Shown here piece after piece: positions 60,790-64,000 of a stretch of 64,000 nt of DNA. The notes beneath the pieces are model-generated. The model ran no database searches and was not told where the DNA came from. It saw only the letters and a list, made by a program, of their open reading frames with translations. The DNA comes from DATLLN01 sp963797175 (GTDB taxonomy: Bacteria > Actinomycetota > Thermoleophilia > Gaiellales > JAICJC01), in the NCBI GenBank assembly GCA_963797175.1, contig CAWCOL010000007.1, forward strand, positions 296,210 through 360,209, written 5' to 3'. Made by a program: the position numbers and the translations under genes. The first letter of the stretch is position 1. Each line of letters begins with the position of its first letter.

Positions 60790-62279
60790 TCACTCCACGC
60801 CCGCCTGGGCGAGCTCGGGCTCCTCGGCCTGCTGCTCGCCGTGAGGGCTGCCGGCCGGCATCACCGGCCGCAGCAGGGGGCCGCCAAGCACGGCGGCGAC
60901 CAGCGCGAACACCGCGCCCGCCAGGAACGCGGCGTGGTAGCCGCCCGTCAGCGCGGCCAGCTGGGCGTGCCCGGCGGCGGTCAGCGTGCTCGGTGCGGCG
61001 CGCCGCCAGGCTCGCCAGCACGGCCAGGCCGAGCGCGCCGCCCATCATGAACGCGGTGTTCACCACGCCGGAGGCCAGGCCGGACTCCTCCGGCTCGACG
61101 TCGCTCATCGCCGCCAGCAGCAGCGGGTTGAACGCCATGCCCGCGCCGAGCGCCGAGCAGCACCATGCTCGGGCAGCACGTCGACCACGAAGTTGCCGTC
61201 GACCGGCGCGCGGGCGAACAGCAGCAGCCCGACGCGCGGCAAGGCCAGCCCGACGCCGAGCGGCAGGCGGATGCCGAAGCGCATCACCAGCTTGGCCGAG
61301 AGGCCCAGCGAGAACGCGCCCATGATCAGGTTGGCCGGGCAGGAAGGCGAGGCCGACCTGCAGCGGGCTGTAGCCGAGCACCTGCTGCAGGTACAGCGCC
61401 GAGAGGAAGAACCAGGCGAACATCGCCGCGGCCCAGAGCACGCCGACGACGTTCGCGGTCGGCACGTTGCGCAGCCGGAACAGCCGCAGCGGCATCAGCG
61501 GCGCCGCGACCCGCGACTCGATGACCAGGAAGACGCGCCAGCAGCACGGCCGCGGCGGCCAGCAGGCCGAGCGTCTGCGCCGAGCCCCAGCCGGCGTCGT
61601 TGCCGTTCACGATCGCGTACACGGCGAGCATCAGCGACGCGGTCACGGTGACGGCGCCGGCGACGTCGAGCCGGCCGCCGCCGCGCCGGCGCGCCGTCGC
61701 CGCCCGGCACCAGCCGCAGCGCAGACCCAGGTAACGAGCACGCCGATCGGGAGGTTGACCAGGAAGATCCAGTGCCAGTCGAGCACGTCGGTGAGCACGC
61801 CGCCCAGCAGCACGCCGATGCTGCCGCCGCCGGCGCAGCACGAAGCCGAACACGCCCATCGCCTTGGCCCGCTCGCCGGGCTCGGTGAACAGCACCATGA
61901 TCAGCGAGAGCGCGACGGCCGAGACGACCGCGCCGCCCACGCCCTGCACCGCGCGCGCGGCGACCAGCACGCCCTGCGTGTTGGCCAGCCCGCAGGCCAG
62001 CGAGGCGGCGGTGAAGAGCGCGATGCCGACCAGGAACAGCCGCCGGTGGCCGAACAGGTCGCCCAGCCGGCCGCCCAGCAGCAGGAAGCCGCCGAACGTG
62101 AGCAGGTAGGCGTTGACGACCCAGGCCAGCGAGGTCTCGGAGAAGCCGAGGTCTGCCTGGATCGAGGGCAGCGCGACGTTCACGATGGTCGTGTCGAGCA
62201 CGATCATCAGGTCGCCGAGGCAGAGCACGAGCAGTGCGAGCCAGCGCGTGCGGTGGTCGAGCTGTGCGTGGGGGCTCAT
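60790..62279 (-). pseudogene. MFS multidrug transporter, EmrB/QacA type, frameshifted
   Basis: Fourteen-TM drug:H+ antiporter. The start is intact: LVLCLGDLMIVLDTTIVNVA, GFSETSLAWVVNAYLLTFGG, GGRLGDLFGHRRLFLVGI (motif A) and AARAVQGVGGAVVSAVALSL (motif C region). Later parts appear in other frames: DWHWIFLVNLPIG, RLRNVPTANVVGVLWAAAMF, ALYLQQVLGYSPLQVGLAFL and GLASGVVNTAFMMGGALGLA. At least eight indels. Exports hydrophobic compounds. GAGGAG lies 6 nt before the ATG at 62279, and a perfect 23-bp palindrome lies 64 bp upstream. Confidence 0.82.
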
Positions 62280-62342
62280 CGAGGGCTCCTCTGGATTGGT
62301 GGTGAAGCGTGCATCGGAGGGGTAGACGACCCGGCCACCGCG

Positions 62343-62365
62343 AACTCATCGGTGACCGATGAGTT
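62343..62365. promoter_or_regulatory. Perfect 23-bp palindromic operator
   Basis: Arms AACTCATCGGT and ACCGATGAGTT around one central G, in the 114-bp gap between the divergent MFS and STAS genes. Typical for a TetR- or MarR-type dimer site. No such regulator gene is in the window, so it may lie elsewhere. Confidence 0.6.
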
Positions 62366-62393
62366 TCGTCCCGGATCCGGGTCTGATGCTGCA

Positions 62394-62774
62394 GTGAACG
62401 AGCCGAACCCGCCTCCCGAACCGCGGACGGCCGTGGTCGAGATCGGCGGCCTGATCGCGCCGGCCGACATCCCCGGCCTGTGCGCCCGCGGGCGGGCGGC
62501 GCTGCGCGGGCGCGGCGCGCGGCTGCTGGTCTGCGACGTCGCCGCCGTGTGCCGGCCGGACGCGGCCACGATCGACGCGCTCGCCCGGCTGGCGCTGACC
62601 GCCCGCCGGGCGGACGCCGCGTTCGCGCTGCAACGACCTTCCCCCGCGCTGCGGGAGCTGATCGTGCTGCTCGGCCTGTGCGACGTGCTCGGTCTCAGCC
62701 CGCCGTCAGGGCTCCAGCACGGGCGGGAGCCCGAACAGCGGGAAGAGCACGGCGGTGTCGAGGAAGAAGCGTGA
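62394..62774 (+). CDS. STAS-domain (anti-sigma antagonist-like) protein
   Basis: 126 residues. AVVEIGGLIAPADIPGLCAR, RLLVCDVAAVCRPDAATIDA and the helix ADAAFALQRPSPALRELIVL match a STAS fold, with VLLGLCDVLGL near the end. The tail REPEQREEHGGVEEE resembles the charged tail of small actinobacterial STAS proteins, so reading to 62774 is probably right. There the gene overlaps the convergent sigma-factor gene by 69 bp. The conserved Ser for phosphorylation is not evident (VCRPDAA). Start is the GTG at 62394. Confidence 0.65.
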   Translation: MNEPNPPPEPRTAVVEIGGLIAPADIPGLCARGRAALRGRGARLLVCDVAAVCRPDAATIDALARLALTARRADAAFALQRPSPALRELIVLLGLCDVLGLSPPSGLQHGREPEQREEHGGVEEEA

Positions 62775-63724
62775 ACCCGACGATGCGCCCGTCCCGACGC
62801 TCCAGCACCTGCAGCGCCCACGGTTCGTGCCGCCCGCCTGGCCCGCTCGGCCGGTACTGCCCGAAGGCGGGCGAGCCGTTGGCGACGTCGGCACCAGCCG
62901 CGAGCCGCGGCAGCCGATGCCCGGGCCGACTGCCAGAACGCGAGGATGTCGTCGCGGCCGCTGCAGCCACATCTCGTACGGCGGCATCGACTGCGTGCGC
63001 GTCCTCGTGCAGCAGCGTCGTAGCGCGTCGATGTCGTAGCGCTCGAAGGCGTCGACGTAGCGGGCGAGCAGCTCGCTGCTGGGCCGTGTCCAGCGGCTCG
63101 CGGGCGCGTCGCCGGCTGCAGGTCGCTGGCGGCGAGCGTCGCGCGGGCGCGCTGCAGCGCGCTGTTGACCGACGCGACGCGTCGTGTCGAGCAGCTCGGC
63201 GACCTCGCTCGCCTTCCAGCGCAGCACCTCGCGCAGGATCAGCACCGCGCGCTGGCGCGGCGGCAGGTGCTGCAGGGCGGCGACGAACGCGAGCCGCATC
63301 GACTCGCGCGCGGCGGCCAGCTCGGCCGGGTCGTCGCGCGGCCAGCACGCGGCCGTCGGGCATCGGCTCGACCCAGGTCGCCTCGGCCAGCGGTCGCGCC
63401 GAGCGGCGCGTCCGCGCTGACGGCCGGGCCGAGGTCCATCGGCCGGGCCCGCCGCTGGCGGCCGTTCAGCATGTCGAGGCAGACGTTGGTGGCGATCCGG
63501 TAGAGCCAGGAGCGCAGCGCCGAGCGGCCCTCGAAGCGGTCGAAGCTGCGCCAGGCGCGCACCATCGTCTCCTGCACGGCGTCCTCGGCCTCGAACGCCG
63601 AGCCGAGCATGCGGTAGCAGTAGCCGGTCAGCTCGGCCCGGTGCTGCTCGAGCCGGCCCTCGAGATCGGTCGGGCCCTTCGTGGGGGTCGTGGTCGCGCG
63701 GTCGGCGGCTGCCAGATCCGTCAT
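62706..63724 (-). pseudogene. ECF sigma factor with C-terminal SnoaL-like domain (SigG-like), frameshifted
   Basis: Sigma2: LTGYCYRMLGSAFEAEDAVQ, ETMVRAWRSFDRFEG, SWLYRIATNVCLDMLNGRQR. Sigma4: ALQHLPPRQRAVLILREVLR, then WKASEVAELLDTT. A SnoaL-like extension follows: ELLARYVDAFERYDIDAL, SMPPYEMWLQ, GPGIGCRGSRLVPT. This is the layout of the large ECF group with a SnoaL tail (SigG/SigJ-like), where the tail regulates activity. After sigma2 the frame changes at least six times. ATG at 63724 with GGGAG upstream; the SRPBCC gene stop is 5 bp before. An apparently real C-terminus, GLPPVLEP, overlaps the STAS gene. Confidence 0.8.
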
Positions 63725-63729
63725 CGAAG

Positions 63730-64000
63730 TCACTCCCTTCCGCCGGCGGAGCCGGCCGGTTCATCATAGGCGGCGACGGTCGCGAGGTGGTCGGCCAGCC
63801 GGTTGAACGAGCTGCCCCAGCCCGGCTCGATCCCGGCCTCCGCCTCGGCGGCCGTGAAGCCGCGGGCGTGGAACGTCATCTCGGTGGCGCCGCCGAGGTC
63901 GGCGAAGGTGACGGTCACGACGGCCCGCTCGTCGGGCGTGTCAGGGTCGGAGAGCAGGCTGGAGATGAACACCAGGCGCTCCGGTTCGACCACCTCGCGG
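63730..64000 (-). CDS. SRPBCC/AHSA1-family protein (partial, N-terminus beyond right edge)
   Basis: The last 89-90 residues of an AHSA1/SRPBCC-domain protein: VVEPERLVFISSLLSDPDTP, VVTVTFADLGGATEMTFHAR and the C-terminal helix AGIEPGWGSSFNRLADHLAT. These proteins bind hydrophobic ligands. The tight position before an ECF sigma factor with a SnoaL domain is common, and the two are probably co-transcribed. Unlike its neighbours, no frame change is seen in this part. Confidence 0.8.
   Translation of the reverse strand, partial: REVVEPERLVFISSLLSDPDTPDERAVVTVTFADLGGATEMTFHARGFTAAEAEAGIEPGWGSSFNRLADHLATVAAYDEPAGSAGGRE

Noticed and set aside
55294..63724. A degraded genomic island or prophage remnant
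   Set aside because: Gene types are ordinary chromosomal ones, motif residues are intact between indels, and indels fall partly in short homopolymers.

Overview
The window is very GC-rich, gene-dense bacterial DNA with many GTG/TTG starts and 4-bp start/stop overlaps (GTGA, ATGA). Promoters often have a TANNNT box 6-8 nt before the start codon, so many mRNAs are probably leaderless. With the gene content (zinc-ribbon class III cyclase fused to an AAA/TPR regulator, GH114-like protein, Rpf-like transglycosylase, split Kdp system) this fits an actinomycete, most likely a deep-branching one such as Thermoleophilia. That placement is inference: there is no rRNA or ribosomal protein gene to anchor it.

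Layout. 0-9.3 kb: proline dehydrogenase (cut by the left edge) with an NfuA-type Fe-S carrier, a GAF-PAS-PAS-GGDEF-EAL protein, a flavin amine oxidase, a secreted transglycosylase-like protein, a frameshifted rsgA, and an FNO-like reductase coupled to a membrane-anchored unknown. 9.3-22.9 kb: secreted GH114-like protein, repeat island 1, a second amine oxidase, a disulfide oxidoreductase, a lipoprotein, the cyclase-AAA regulator, a trimethylamine-dehydrogenase-like enzyme fused to an ETF-alpha FAD domain, thioredoxin-fold proteins, a PHP phosphoesterase and a cupin. 22.9-26.5 kb: a TM protein with a TVTE-rich tail, a CNMP-CBS-DUF294 protein and a DnaQ-like exonuclease.

26.6-36.7 kb is a large potassium locus: kinase half of KdpD, KdpE, a kinase-less DUF4118-GAF protein, a leader peptide and an extra tiny membrane protein, then kdpF-A-C-B (not the usual F-A-B-C), the separate KdpD N-terminal module, a Usp protein and a cation/Ca exchanger. 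The genes are nearly all overlapped, and a shared TTGAG motif lies before two of the promoters.

36.7-55.1 kb: methyltransferase, metallo-beta-lactamase-fold hydrolase, repeat island 2, DAO-type flavoenzyme with cupin, MFS exporter, GNAT-ABC operon divergent from a PadR regulator, a racemase-like protein coupled to a GcvT-like protein with a novel N-terminal domain, an APC permease, a molybdopterin oxidoreductase with an NTF2-like protein, threonine dehydrogenase plus 2-amino-3-ketobutyrate CoA ligase (threonine to glycine), and a tandemly duplicated VOC protein. Much of this points to amine and amino-acid catabolism.

55.1-64 kb: repeat island 3, then a stretch in which seven of the eleven genes need frame changes to read as full proteins (quinone oxidoreductase, GNAT-ankyrin, amidase, MoaD-like, BNR-repeat protein, EmrB-type MFS, ECF sigma factor). 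Several indels sit in short G/C runs, so this looks like an unpolished assembly end rather than seven pseudogenes. An SRPBCC/AHSA1 gene is cut by the right edge. I saw no tRNA, rRNA, CRISPR array, insertion sequence or prophage gene.
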